Assembly (NCBI GenBank): GCA_963746955.1
Contig: CAVVDR010000009.1
Span: 1 to 64,000 of the forward strand
Length of the DNA stretch: 64,000 nucleotides
From: DASQBT01 sp963746955
GTDB taxonomy: Bacteria > Pseudomonadota > Gammaproteobacteria > Burkholderiales > Thiobacillaceae
Reading direction: 5' to 3'
Shown one piece after another: positions 6,085-14,667 of the stretch. Numbering within the stretch: the first letter of the stretch is position 1; each line of letters opens with the position of its first letter. Made by a program: the position numbers and the translations under genes. The notes under the pieces were generated by a model that was not told the origin of the DNA, did not search any database, and saw only the letters and a program-made list of their open reading frames with translations.

Positions 6085-8563
6085 GCGCTTCGGCCTCTCG
6101 CTGCGGCTTTTGCTGCGCGACTGGCGCGCCGGCGAGTTGCGCATCCTGCTCTCGGCCCTGGTGATTGCGGTGACCGCGACCTCGGCCATCGGTTTTTTCG
6201 CCGATCGCCTGCAGCGCTCCATGGTCAACCAGTCGGCGGAACTGCTCGGCGCCGACCTGGTGTTGCGCAGTCCGCGTCCGGTGAATCCGGCCTGGCTTGA
6301 GCAGGCGCGCACTTTGGGTCTGCGCGAGGGTGAGGCCCTCGAGTTTCCCAGCGTGGTGCTGCACGGCGACAACCTGCAACTGTGCGACATCAAGGCGGTG
6401 CACGCCGGCTATCCGCTGCGCGGCACACTGCGCACCGCTGCCCAACCCTTTGGAGAGGAAGCCAGCACACGCGGCATCCCCAGTCCGGGCGAGGCCTGGG
6501 TGGAGGCACGTCTGCTGCCGCTGTTACAGGCAACGGTGGAAGATGAAATCACCCTGGGCAATCGCGCCCTGCGCATCGCCCGCATTCTTACCTTCGACCC
6601 CGGCGGCGCCGGCAACTTTGCGGCGCTGGCGCCGGCAGTGTTGATCAACCGCAGCGACGCCGAACGCGCCGGCGTGCTGGCGCCGGGCAGCCGGCTGACG
6701 CTCAACTATCAGTTTGCCGGCGAACCCTCAGCCGTCGCCCGTTACCAGCAGTGGCTCACGCCGCTGCTCGGCCCGAGCGACCGGCTGATCGACGTGCACG
6801 AGGGCCGGCCAGCCATCGGCTCCGCGCTCGACCGCGCCGAGCGCTATCTGGAGATGGCCAGCCTCGTCGCGGTGCTGCTCGCGGGCGTCGCTATCGCCAT
6901 GGCGGCGCGCCGCTACAGCGAGCGCCATTTCGATGTCAGCGCCATGCTGCGCTGCCTCGGTGCCGGGCAAAACGACATCGTGGGCTTGTACGCGCCGCAG
7001 CTTTTGCTGCTCGGGCTGATCGGCAGCGGCCTCGGCGTGCTGCTGGGCTGGGGTGCCCAATTCGGGCTCTTCCTGCTGCTGCGCGAGCTGCTGCCGACGC
7101 AACTGCCGCCGCCTGGTCTGCTGCCGGCGCTGCTCGGTCTGTTCACCGGGCTGGTGGTGCTGGCGGGATTCGGTCTGCCGCCGGTATTGCGCCTGAAGAA
7201 CGTGCCGGCACTGCGCGTGCTGCGGCGCGAGCTGACCCCCATGCCGCTGCGCGCCTGGCTGGTCTATGCTGCCGCCCTATCCGCGATGAGCCTGCTGCTG
7301 TGGCGCTACACCGGCAACGCCCTGCTTACGTTCGTCGTGCTGGGGGGTGCGCTCGCGACGCTAGTGATCTTCGGCGGCCTCGCCTGGCTGCTGCTGCGCG
7401 CCAGCCGCGCGCTGCACCGCGGCGTCGGCGTAGCCTGGCGCTATGGGTTGAACAATCTGTGGCGCCGGCCGTGGCTGGGCGTGGGGCAGATCCTCGCCTT
7501 TGGCGTGGTGCTGATGGCCATGGCGATCATCGCCCTGCTGCGCGACGACCTGCTTGCCACCTGGCAGACCCAGTTGCCGGCGCGCGCGCCCAATCACTTC
7601 GTCATAAACATCCTGCCCGATCAGGTGACGCCGTTCCGCGCCTTCCTGCATGAGCACCATGTCGCCAGCGCGCCGATCTACCCCATGGTGCGCGGACGGC
7701 TCACCGCGGTGAACGGGGTGGCCATGGCCGAGCGCGCGCGCCGCAATGGCGACGAGGAGGTGCATCGCGAGTTCAACCTGACCTGGAGCGACAACCCGCA
7801 ACAGGACAACGTCATCATCGCCGGGCACTGGTGGCAGGCCTCCGATCGCGGCAAGCCACTGGTGTCGGTGGAACAGGGTGTGGCAGAGCGCCTCGGCATC
7901 AAGCTGGGCGATACGCTGAGCTTTTCCTTTGGCGGCCAGGCGCTGCTGGCAAAGGTGGCGAGCCTGCGCACGGTACAGTGGGATTCGTTCAAGCCCAATT
8001 TCTTCATGATCTTCCCGCCCGGCGTGATCGACCAGTTTCCGGCGACATACATCACGAGCTTCTATCTGCCGCCGACTCAGCGCACGCTGCTGGCGCAGTT
8101 GGTGCGCAGTTTTCCGGCGGTCACCGTGATCGATCTCGACCGCATCATGGACCAGGTGCGGCGCATCCTCGCGCAGGTGACGCTGGCGGTGGAGTATGTG
8201 CTGGTGCTGGTGTTGCTCGCCGGATTCGCCGTGCTCTACGCCGCCTTGCAGGCGAGCCTCGACGAGCGCCTGTACGAGGGGGCTCTGCTGCGCACGCTGG
8301 GGGCGAGCCGCTACCAGTTGCGCGCCGGCCATCTGGCCGAATACGCGCTGCTCGGCACCCTGGCCGGGCTGCTCGCCGCCGCCGGCGCCGAACTCATCGC
8401 CTGGCTGCTGTACACGCGCGTGTTTCACCTCGACTACCAGCTCAAATGGCAACTGTGGGCGCTGCTGCCTCCGCTCGGCGCGCTGCTGATCGGCGCGGCC
8501 GGCTACTGGGGCACGCGCCGCGTGGTGCAGCGCAGCCCGCTGGTGGTATTGCGCGGGCTTTAG
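6074..8563 (+). CDS. ybbP: ABC transporter permease YbbP (FtsX/MacB-like)
   Basis: An 829-residue membrane protein, the usual size for YbbP. The N-terminal membrane span (ILLSALVIAVTATSAIGFFAD) is followed by a large periplasmic domain, then clusters of spans with FtsX-type cores near residues 265-385 and again at the C terminus (VEYVLVLVLLAGFAVLYAAL, GAELIAWLLYTRVF). With YbbA it forms a type VII-like ABC system, thought to work on the envelope rather than transport a classical solute, and often linked to TesA-type esterases. ATG 6074 lies inside the end of ybbA, so translation is likely coupled. Confidence 0.92.
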   Translation: MTLKRFGLSLRLLLRDWRAGELRILLSALVIAVTATSAIGFFADRLQRSMVNQSAELLGADLVLRSPRPVNPAWLEQARTLGLREGEALEFPSVVLHGDNLQLCDIKAVHAGYPLRGTLRTAAQPFGEEASTRGIPSPGEAWVEARLLPLLQATVEDEITLGNRALRIARILTFDPGGAGNFAALAPAVLINRSDAERAGVLAPGSRLTLNYQFAGEPSAVARYQQWLTPLLGPSDRLIDVHEGRPAIGSALDRAERYLEMASLVAVLLAGVAIAMAARRYSERHFDVSAMLRCLGAGQNDIVGLYAPQLLLLGLIGSGLGVLLGWGAQFGLFLLLRELLPTQLPPPGLLPALLGLFTGLVVLAGFGLPPVLRLKNVPALRVLRRELTPMPLRAWLVYAAALSAMSLLLWRYTGNALLTFVVLGGALATLVIFGGLAWLLLRASRALHRGVGVAWRYGLNNLWRRPWLGVGQILAFGVVLMAMAIIALLRDDLLATWQTQLPARAPNHFVINILPDQVTPFRAFLHEHHVASAPIYPMVRGRLTAVNGVAMAERARRNGDEEVHREFNLTWSDNPQQDNVIIAGHWWQASDRGKPLVSVEQGVAERLGIKLGDTLSFSFGGQALLAKVASLRTVQWDSFKPNFFMIFPPGVIDQFPATYITSFYLPPTQRTLLAQLVRSFPAVTVIDLDRIMDQVRRILAQVTLAVEYVLVLVLLAGFAVLYAALQASLDERLYEGALLRTLGASRYQLRAGHLAEYALLGTLAGLLAAAGAELIAWLLYTRVFHLDYQLKWQLWALLPPLGALLIGAAGYWGTRRVVQRSPLVVLRGL

Positions 8564-8947
8564 GCGGCCGCTTGGGTAGGCCAGCGCGCTTGGCGCAGAT
8601 GGTAATCAGGTCCGCCCCGTAGAAGCGCAGTGGGGCCACAGGCAGAGAAAGAATGCCGGGGACCGCTGCAAGCAGCGCAGTGTCCAGACTTCGTGCGGCA
8701 GCGTACAGAAGAAGTCCTGAGTGTCCGTGACCATAAGCGTGACAATCGGCAATTGAACCCCAACCAACCGCGCATTCTCAAGCACGGAGGGTGTGGAACC
8801 GGGTAGTATCTCGACTGGGCAATTCGTATTCAGAGCCGGCTTGGACTGTTCGTCCCCAACAATTGCGCCGCGCGCCCGCTTGAACACAACCCACTTCAAT
8901 TGCCACAGGAAGCTTGGCTTGAAAACGATGCATGGAGAGAGGCAGCC
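8564..8947. other. Intergenic region before Anbu locus A
   Basis: No convincing gene in 384 bases. A minus-strand open frame exists at 8606-9013 but it overlaps the Anbu start, has no ribosome site and no recognisable motif. The locus A promoter is presumably here; I see no clear -35/-10 pair. A GAGAGAGG ribosome site precedes ATG 8948. Confidence 0.5.
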
Positions 8948-9673
8948 ATGACCTACTGTATAGGCATCATGCTCGACGCCGGACTGGTATTTGCTTCGGA
9001 CTCGCGCACCCATGCCGGGGTCGACGATTTTGCGAGTTTCTGCAAGATGACCGTGTTTGAACGGGCCGGTGACCGGGTAATTGTCCTGTTAAGTTCGGGC
9101 AATCTGGCCGGGACCCAGGCCGTCATCAGCCTGCTTAAACAACGGAACGTCCACGACGGCGCGACCAATCTTTGGAGCGCGGGTTCCATGTTCGATGCCG
9201 CCATGCTGGTGTCCGACGCGATGCGGGACGTCGATCGCCGCGACGGCCAGCACCTGGCGAACAGCGATGTCGGCTTTAATGCCTCGTTCATACTTGGCGG
9301 ACAGATCCTGGGCGAGGCGCCACGTCTCTTCCGCATCTATGCGGAGGGCAACTTCATCGAGGCCAGCCTGGAGACACCTTATCTCCAGACCGGTGAAACC
9401 AAATACGGGAAGCCGATCATCGACCGCGTGATCACCCGGTCGACCTTGCTCAACGATGCCGCAAAATGTGTCCTCGTCTCCTTCGATTCAACCATGCGCA
9501 GCAATTTGTCCGTCGGCGTGCCGATCGATCTGATCTGCTATGAACGCGACAGTCTTGCGGTGCGAATGCGTCGCCGCTTCGACGAGGGGGACGGGTATTT
9601 CAACGCGCTCGGCAAGCAATGGACTGAGGGCACGCGGCAGGTGTTCAGCCAACTGCCCAACTTGGACTGGTAA
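8948..9673 (+). CDS. Anbu, proteasome-type Ntn-hydrolase (copy A)
   Basis: A 241-residue ancestral beta-subunit-like peptidase (COG3484). After removal of Met1 the N terminus is Thr (MTYCIGIMLDAGLVFASDSRT). Counting that Thr as 1, Asp17 (in ASDSRT) and Lys32 (FCK) match the proteasome-type catalytic trio. The C-terminal half shows FILGGQILGEAPRLFRIYAEGN and TGETKYGKPIIDRVI, both typical of Anbu. Anbu forms open helical or ring assemblies; its substrate is not established. It is first of a plus-strand group with the formylglutamate-amidohydrolase-like gene (11 bases later) and a transglutaminase-like gene. A divergent paralogue lies at 38463-39248. Confidence 0.9.
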   Translation: MTYCIGIMLDAGLVFASDSRTHAGVDDFASFCKMTVFERAGDRVIVLLSSGNLAGTQAVISLLKQRNVHDGATNLWSAGSMFDAAMLVSDAMRDVDRRDGQHLANSDVGFNASFILGGQILGEAPRLFRIYAEGNFIEASLETPYLQTGETKYGKPIIDRVITRSTLLNDAAKCVLVSFDSTMRSNLSVGVPIDLICYERDSLAVRMRRRFDEGDGYFNALGKQWTEGTRQVFSQLPNLDW

Positions 9674-9684
9674 GGCCGCCGAGG

Positions 9685-10461
9685 ATGCTGGCGGAGACGA
9701 AGGCGATGGTTGGAAGCGCAGTGGATTTTGGCGGTCAGGCAAGTGACGGCTTCGTCATCACTTGCGAGCACGGAGGCAACCGGATTCCTGGGGCGTATCG
9801 CGACCTGTTTGAGCCTCATCAGGCGCTGCTGGACTCCCACCGTGGCTTTGACCCCGGTGCGCTGGCCATGGCAAGGGCGCTGGCGACTGCATTGGGAGCG
9901 CCGCTGGTAGCTTCCACCGTCAGCCGTCTGCTGGTGGACCTGAATCGATCCGTCGGCCATCCGCATCTTCATTTCGAGGCGAGCCACAAAGCGCATGCGG
10001 AGGTGCGTCAGCGGATCTTGAAGCACTATTACCAGCCATATCGCGCGCAGGCGGAGCACTTGGTCAGGCAGGCGATCCTGGACCATGGCCGGGTCATCCA
10101 CCTCTCGTCGCACAGCTTCACGCCCGAGCTGGACGGCAAGGTACGAAACGCCGATATCGGACTGCTTTATGACCCGGCACGCCCAAGTGAGGTGGATCTG
10201 TGCGAGCGTTGGACGGCGGCCCTCAAGGCTTGCGCGCCCGATCTCACCATCCGGCGCAATTATCCATATGCGGGCAAAGGCGATGGACTGACCGCCTGGT
10301 TTCGTCAACGGCTGCCGCCCGACGCCTACGTGGGCATCGAACTGGAGATCAACCAGAAGCATGTTTTCAGGGCAGGTCGACATTGGACCGCCCTTCGCAA
10401 AGTGATCCTTGAATCGCTGTGCAAGGCACTGGCGAGTCGCTGTGCAAAGACGTCCACCTAG
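9685..10461 (+). CDS. N-formylglutamate amidohydrolase family protein
   Basis: A 258-residue metallo-amidohydrolase. Family motifs in order: ITCEHGGNRIP near residue 25, DSHRGFDPGALAMAR, LVDLNRS, HLSSHSFTPEL with metal-binding His, RNADIGLLYDP, and the C-terminal GIELEINQKHV. Such enzymes cleave N-formyl or N-acyl groups from glutamate-like amino acids, but divergent members have other substrates. It begins 11 bases after the Anbu stop, so both are likely one transcript; ATG 9706 with GAAGG in front is an alternative start. No histidine-degradation genes are nearby, so a role with Anbu rather than in histidine catabolism is the better guess. Confidence 0.85.
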   Translation: MLAETKAMVGSAVDFGGQASDGFVITCEHGGNRIPGAYRDLFEPHQALLDSHRGFDPGALAMARALATALGAPLVASTVSRLLVDLNRSVGHPHLHFEASHKAHAEVRQRILKHYYQPYRAQAEHLVRQAILDHGRVIHLSSHSFTPELDGKVRNADIGLLYDPARPSEVDLCERWTAALKACAPDLTIRRNYPYAGKGDGLTAWFRQRLPPDAYVGIELEINQKHVFRAGRHWTALRKVILESLCKALASRCAKTST

Positions 10462-10535
10462 CCTCTTCCAGCACAACAACCCAAACCGCCAGAGGCTGCC
10501 CACAGGTTGCGCTGGCGCTCAGCAGGAGTCCCACC

Positions 10536-11357
10536 ATGAAGATCCACATCGGCTACGAACTGATTTACGACTGCCCGCAGCCCACCCCGATGATTCTGAC
10601 CTTGAGCGTGCATTACACGCGCGTCTCCGACATCATCATTCCCGACCACCTGATCGCCGATCCACCTGTCCCCATCACGGCCTATCGCGACAGCTATGGC
10701 AACTGGTGCAGCCGCATCATGGCCCCCAGGGGCCTGCTCAGGCTGTCAACCAATGCGCTCGTGAGGGACACGGGCCTGCCGGATGTCGTCGTTCCGTATG
10801 CGAGGCAAACTCCGGTGGAACAACTGCCGGACGAGACCCTGCTGTTCCTGCTGGGCAGCCGATATTGCGAGACGGATCGCCTATCCGAGAACGCCTGGCA
10901 ACTGTTCGGCAATTCACCGACCGGATGGGCGCGGGTGCAGGCGATCTGCGACTTCGTCCATAGCCATATCACATTTGGCTACGAGCACGCGCGCGCCACC
11001 AAGACAGCTTGGGAGGCTTTCCAGGAGGGAACTGGCGTTTGCCGTGATTACGCCCATCTCGCCATCGCTTTCTGCCGCTGCATGAACATCCCGGCGCGCT
11101 ACTGCACCGGCTACCTGGGCGACATCGGCATGCCGCCACCCTATGGGCCGATGGATTTCGCCGGCTGGTTCGAGGCCTTCCTTGACGGCCAGTGGTACAC
11201 CTTCGATGCACGCAACAATACCCCGCGAATCGGACGCGTCTTGATCGCCCGCGGCCGAGACGCCGCCGACGTTGCCATCACCAATACTTTCGGCCCCAAC
11301 ACCCTGAAGAGCTTCAAGGTGTGGACCGACGAGGTGAACGACGGGCAAGCCGGATAA
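10536..11357 (+). CDS. Transglutaminase-like protein of locus A, catalytic His not at its usual place
   Basis: A 273-residue protein from ATG 10536 behind AGCAGGAG. The N-terminal beta domain (IHIGYELIYDCPQPTPMIL) and the core TGVCRDYAHLAIAFCR with Cys169 identify the COG1305 superfamily. The Asp-bearing strand is WYTFDARNNTPRIGR (Asp224). Where classical members read HAWFE, this one reads DFAGWFEAF, so Ala209/Gly210 occupy the position of the catalytic His. Anbu-associated members of this subfamily may use another residue, or the protein may be non-catalytic. It follows the amidohydrolase by 74 bases on the same strand. Confidence 0.85.
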   Translation: MKIHIGYELIYDCPQPTPMILTLSVHYTRVSDIIIPDHLIADPPVPITAYRDSYGNWCSRIMAPRGLLRLSTNALVRDTGLPDVVVPYARQTPVEQLPDETLLFLLGSRYCETDRLSENAWQLFGNSPTGWARVQAICDFVHSHITFGYEHARATKTAWEAFQEGTGVCRDYAHLAIAFCRCMNIPARYCTGYLGDIGMPPPYGPMDFAGWFEAFLDGQWYTFDARNNTPRIGRVLIARGRDAADVAITNTFGPNTLKSFKVWTDEVNDGQAG

Positions 11358-11417
11358 GGCGCGCTGGGGGCCGGATTCGCGCGACGCGTATGCCGCACCG
11401 TCTTTCCTTGGCGGCGG

Positions 11418-12278
11418 TCACACGGTGAGCGCGCTGACCCGAACGGCGACGTTCAAGACCGGCTCCCGGCCGGTCACGCCGAGAAAGCTTCCTGCCACGG
11501 GCGGCACGGCCTCCGGGTGGCTCGCCACCGCCACCCCAATGTGGCGGTTGCCCGTCACCTCGCCGCTCGTTGGATCGAAGCCTTTCCAGCCGGCCCCAGG
11601 CAGATAGACCTCGGCCCAGGCATGGGTCGAAGCGTTGCCGGCTTCGGTGGCCGCAGCATAAAGATAGCCGCTGACGAAGCGGCTCGCCAACCCAAGGTGC
11701 CGACATGCTTCCAGGAACAGGGCCGCGAAATCCCGGCAGGAGCCACTGTTGCGCGCCAGCGTCAACGCGGGCGCCTGCACTCCCTGCTCTTCACGCATCT
11801 GATAGAAAAACCGGCCGGCAATCTCGTGGTTCATCCGGTCCAGCAGCGCGAATGTTTCCATGGGTTGTTGCAGGCCCAGCCCGTTCAGCCAGTTCTGGAC
11901 CACCCCTTGGTCAGCCGGATACACGGCCTTCAGGAAGGGTGCGAGTTCGGCCCGCTCTTCCATGGAATAGTCGAAGGGATGGATGAATGCATAGTCATCC
12001 ACCAGGAAGTCGAATGGGTTGTCCTCGTAATGCTGTATGACCACCGTGCTGTGAATGCGCAGCCGATCGGAAGGCTCGGAAAAGCTCACCACCGCAACCG
12101 AGTTGTCCAGAACATCGCGCTTCCATTGCACGGTATGCGCGGGAAGGATTTCCAGTACCGATGATTCGATCCTGACATTGTGGTTCTCCCGGGGACGCAA
12201 CAGCAGCCGATGCGGGAGCAGCGACACCCTATCCTGGAACACATATTCGGTGACATGGCTGATGTCTAGACGTCGCAT
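11418..12278 (-). CDS. Transglutaminase-like cysteine protease, complete triad
   Basis: A 286-residue protein with the N-terminal transglutaminase-associated domain (MRRLDISHVTEYVF, LLPHRLLLRPRENHNVRI) and a full Cys-His-Asp triad: Cys181 in NSGSCRDFA, His219 in STHAWAEVYLPGAGW and Asp235 in FDPTSG. It is closely related in layout to the first 250 residues of the fused protein at 32335-35706. It converges on the preceding transglutaminase gene and diverges from the DUF2126 gene at 12532, with 253 bases between starts. In locus A the transglutaminase and DUF2126 parts are thus separate genes on opposite strands. Confidence 0.9.
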   Translation of the reverse strand: MRRLDISHVTEYVFQDRVSLLPHRLLLRPRENHNVRIESSVLEILPAHTVQWKRDVLDNSVAVVSFSEPSDRLRIHSTVVIQHYEDNPFDFLVDDYAFIHPFDYSMEERAELAPFLKAVYPADQGVVQNWLNGLGLQQPMETFALLDRMNHEIAGRFFYQMREEQGVQAPALTLARNSGSCRDFAALFLEACRHLGLASRFVSGYLYAAATEAGNASTHAWAEVYLPGAGWKGFDPTSGEVTGNRHIGVAVASHPEAVPPVAGSFLGVTGREPVLNVAVRVSALTV

Positions 12279-12531
12279 GCAAAATCGCCTTTCGGTTAAA
12301 TCATTTTTGTAACCTTATACCGCCGGCACCCCGACTTCCACCGAATGGTGAATCTTCAGGCTATCGCAATGCATGGGCAGGCGCGCCGTGAGTTGTGGTT
12401 GGTTCCATTCCACTCGCAGTTGCAGTAGGGATTCCGCGAGGAGTTGAACGGACTACAATCGCTTTGGAGACAAGCAAGTCAGCCAGCACAATGGCGGGAG
12501 CATTCCGTTTTGCAGACCGAGGTGCGTATTG

Positions 12532-14667
12532 ATGTGGACGAGTGAGGCATTCGACGCCGCCGTGCGCCGCCACGATGCCCAGATCGCGGCCTTGGGCCTG
12601 ACCATCTGGGTCGGTTCCGAGCCCACCTTTACCGACCGTACCGCCCAATCGCCAGAGTGGCTGAACCAGGCTCTGGGGGGCGACAAGGAACAACGCGCCA
12701 ACGTGCTTCTCGGCGGGCTCTGCCGGCGTTTCCCCGGCGGCGTGGTGTTGCGCAGCGTCGGACGGCAATACCCAGGCGAAGCGCGGCCGCGCTGGAACCT
12801 GGGCCTGTACCGCCGCCGGGACGGCGTGCCGATTTGGCATGGGCCTCCCGATCCGGTTCAGGCAGCGCACGAGGCCGAAGCCGTGCCCGAGCTGGATGCC
12901 TGGGCCGCCGCGCTGGCGGCAGAACTCGGGGCGCGGGGCTTTGCAGTCGCGCCGGCGAACAAGGAGGACGCGCTGGAGCGGCGCCTGCTGATGCGGGTCG
13001 ACGCCGATGCCCCGGATACCGACGACCCGCGCCTGATGCGCCCTTCAGTGCACGCCCACACCACGCCGGCCAGTGGCTTGCGCGACGAGTTGGCCGAAGC
13101 TGGCGCGTACCTGTTTTTGCTAAGCATGGAGGAGTCGCATGGGTGGCTGACGCCGCGCATCGAACTGCCCATGCTCGCCGCTGTGGACCGGTTCCTCACC
13201 GTGTTGGACTGTGTGGCCCGGGCTTCCCTTGAATGTCACTTGCCTGCCCTGATCCTGGCCGGCTACCCACCGCCGGTGGACGGCACGATGGAGTGGACCA
13301 CCGTGACGCCCGACCCGGCGGTGATCGAGATCAACACCGCTCCGAGCGTCGATGCCGAGAGCTTTTTGGAACGCAGCCGCGAGATCTATGCCGCTGCCGT
13401 GGATCAGGGTCTGGACGCTTACCGGCTCTATTTCAACGGGGCAGTGGCGGACTCGGGCGGCGGCGGCCAGATCACCCTGGGCGGACCGTCGCCGGAGGCC
13501 AGCCCCTTTCTGCAAGAGCCTCTGCTCCTGCCTCGTCTGGTGCGCTTCCTCAACCGCCATCCTGCCCTGTCCTATCTCTACTCCCACGACTTCGTCGGCA
13601 GCAGCGGGCAATCGGTGCGGGCTGATGAACGCGGGACCGACGCTTTCGACGAACTGAGTCTTGCCTTGGCCCTGCTGGAGCGGCAAGAGGACCTGCCGCC
13701 CGAACTCCTCTGGCACACCCTGGCGCCGTTTCTCTGCGATGCCGCCGGCAACAGCCATCGGGCGGAAATGAACATCGAAAAGTTATGGAATCCATTCCTC
13801 GCCGGGCGAGGCAAGCTGGGCCTGTTGGAATTCCGCGCGCTGCGCATGCAGCACACGCCGGAGCGGGCGACCGCCCTGGCCTGCCTGTTGCGCGCGGTGG
13901 TAGCGATGCTGACGCGCGAGCATTACATCCTTCCCCTCATGGATTGGGGCCGCGAACTGCACGAGCGATTTGCACTGCCCTTTTACCTGGAACAGGATCT
14001 GGAAGCAATTCTGCACAGCCTGGACTCGGCTGGTTTGGGTGTGGACGAGCCGATACGATCGGTGCTGCTGCGCGAGGAGTTCCGCCGTTGGGGGCAGGTG
14101 GACGTGCCCGGCTGCACCCTGGAAGTGAGGCGCGCGCTTGAGTTCTGGCCGCTGCTGGGAGACGCCGCCAGCCCCGAGCAGGGCGGCAGCTCCCGCCTGG
14201 TGGACGCGAGCACGTCGCGGGTGGAACTGCGGCTGCGACCAAATGAGGGTGGCGAACCGGACTGGCACGACTGGCAGGTCATCGCAGCAGGCGTCGCACT
14301 GCCCATGCGGCAGGAGCGCGACGGTCTGGGCCCGCTCAAGCTGTTTGGCCTTCGCTACCGCAGCTTTGTCCCCGGCTGGGGCCTGCACCCCGCCCTCGGC
14401 ACCCAGGCGCCGGTCGAACTTCTGCTGCGCCATCCCCGTCAGGCGGCGGACTATCTCGTCACCCTGCATGAGTGGTCTCCCGACGGCGCCGCCTATGCCG
14501 GGCTTCCCGAGGATCTTGCTGGAGCGGGCGAGCGTCGTGCAACGCGGGTCACCCTGAACGTCTTGCCCCCCCAGCATAGTCCCCCAAGGGCTCCTCCTGT
14601 ACAAGGGCTTAACCCCTTCTGCCTGGATCTGCGCTGCTTGACCTGTTGGGAACGGAGTACTCAATGA
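12532..14667 (+). CDS. Stand-alone DUF2126 protein (GCS2-like ligase motifs)
   Basis: A 711-residue soluble protein homologous along its length to residues from about 330 onward of the fusion at 32335-35706. Shared blocks include GSEPTFTD, YPGEARPRWNLGLYRRRDG, TVTPDPAVIEINTAPS, ITLGGPSPEASPFL, HPALSYLYSHDFVG, NSHRAEMNIEKLWNP and GLLEFRALRM. The GG(G)xH-LG and EFR blocks resemble GCS2/glutamine-synthetase-type carboxylate-amine ligases, which is inference. A striking difference is GGGGQITLGG here against GGGNHVTLGG in the fused copy, losing the Asn-His pair. TTG 12529 is an alternative start. The stop overlaps the next ATG. Confidence 0.85.
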   Translation: MWTSEAFDAAVRRHDAQIAALGLTIWVGSEPTFTDRTAQSPEWLNQALGGDKEQRANVLLGGLCRRFPGGVVLRSVGRQYPGEARPRWNLGLYRRRDGVPIWHGPPDPVQAAHEAEAVPELDAWAAALAAELGARGFAVAPANKEDALERRLLMRVDADAPDTDDPRLMRPSVHAHTTPASGLRDELAEAGAYLFLLSMEESHGWLTPRIELPMLAAVDRFLTVLDCVARASLECHLPALILAGYPPPVDGTMEWTTVTPDPAVIEINTAPSVDAESFLERSREIYAAAVDQGLDAYRLYFNGAVADSGGGGQITLGGPSPEASPFLQEPLLLPRLVRFLNRHPALSYLYSHDFVGSSGQSVRADERGTDAFDELSLALALLERQEDLPPELLWHTLAPFLCDAAGNSHRAEMNIEKLWNPFLAGRGKLGLLEFRALRMQHTPERATALACLLRAVVAMLTREHYILPLMDWGRELHERFALPFYLEQDLEAILHSLDSAGLGVDEPIRSVLLREEFRRWGQVDVPGCTLEVRRALEFWPLLGDAASPEQGGSSRLVDASTSRVELRLRPNEGGEPDWHDWQVIAAGVALPMRQERDGLGPLKLFGLRYRSFVPGWGLHPALGTQAPVELLLRHPRQAADYLVTLHEWSPDGAAYAGLPEDLAGAGERRATRVTLNVLPPQHSPPRAPPVQGLNPFCLDLRCLTCWERSTQ

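Noticed and set aside
5125..6393. A 422-codon minus-strand frame across tesA, ybbA and ybbP.
   Set aside because: The opposite strand carries complete ABC transporter motifs; the frame has none.
8606..9013. A minus-strand frame upstream of Anbu A as a possible small gene.
   Set aside because: It overlaps the Anbu start, lacks a ribosome site and has no recognisable sequence.
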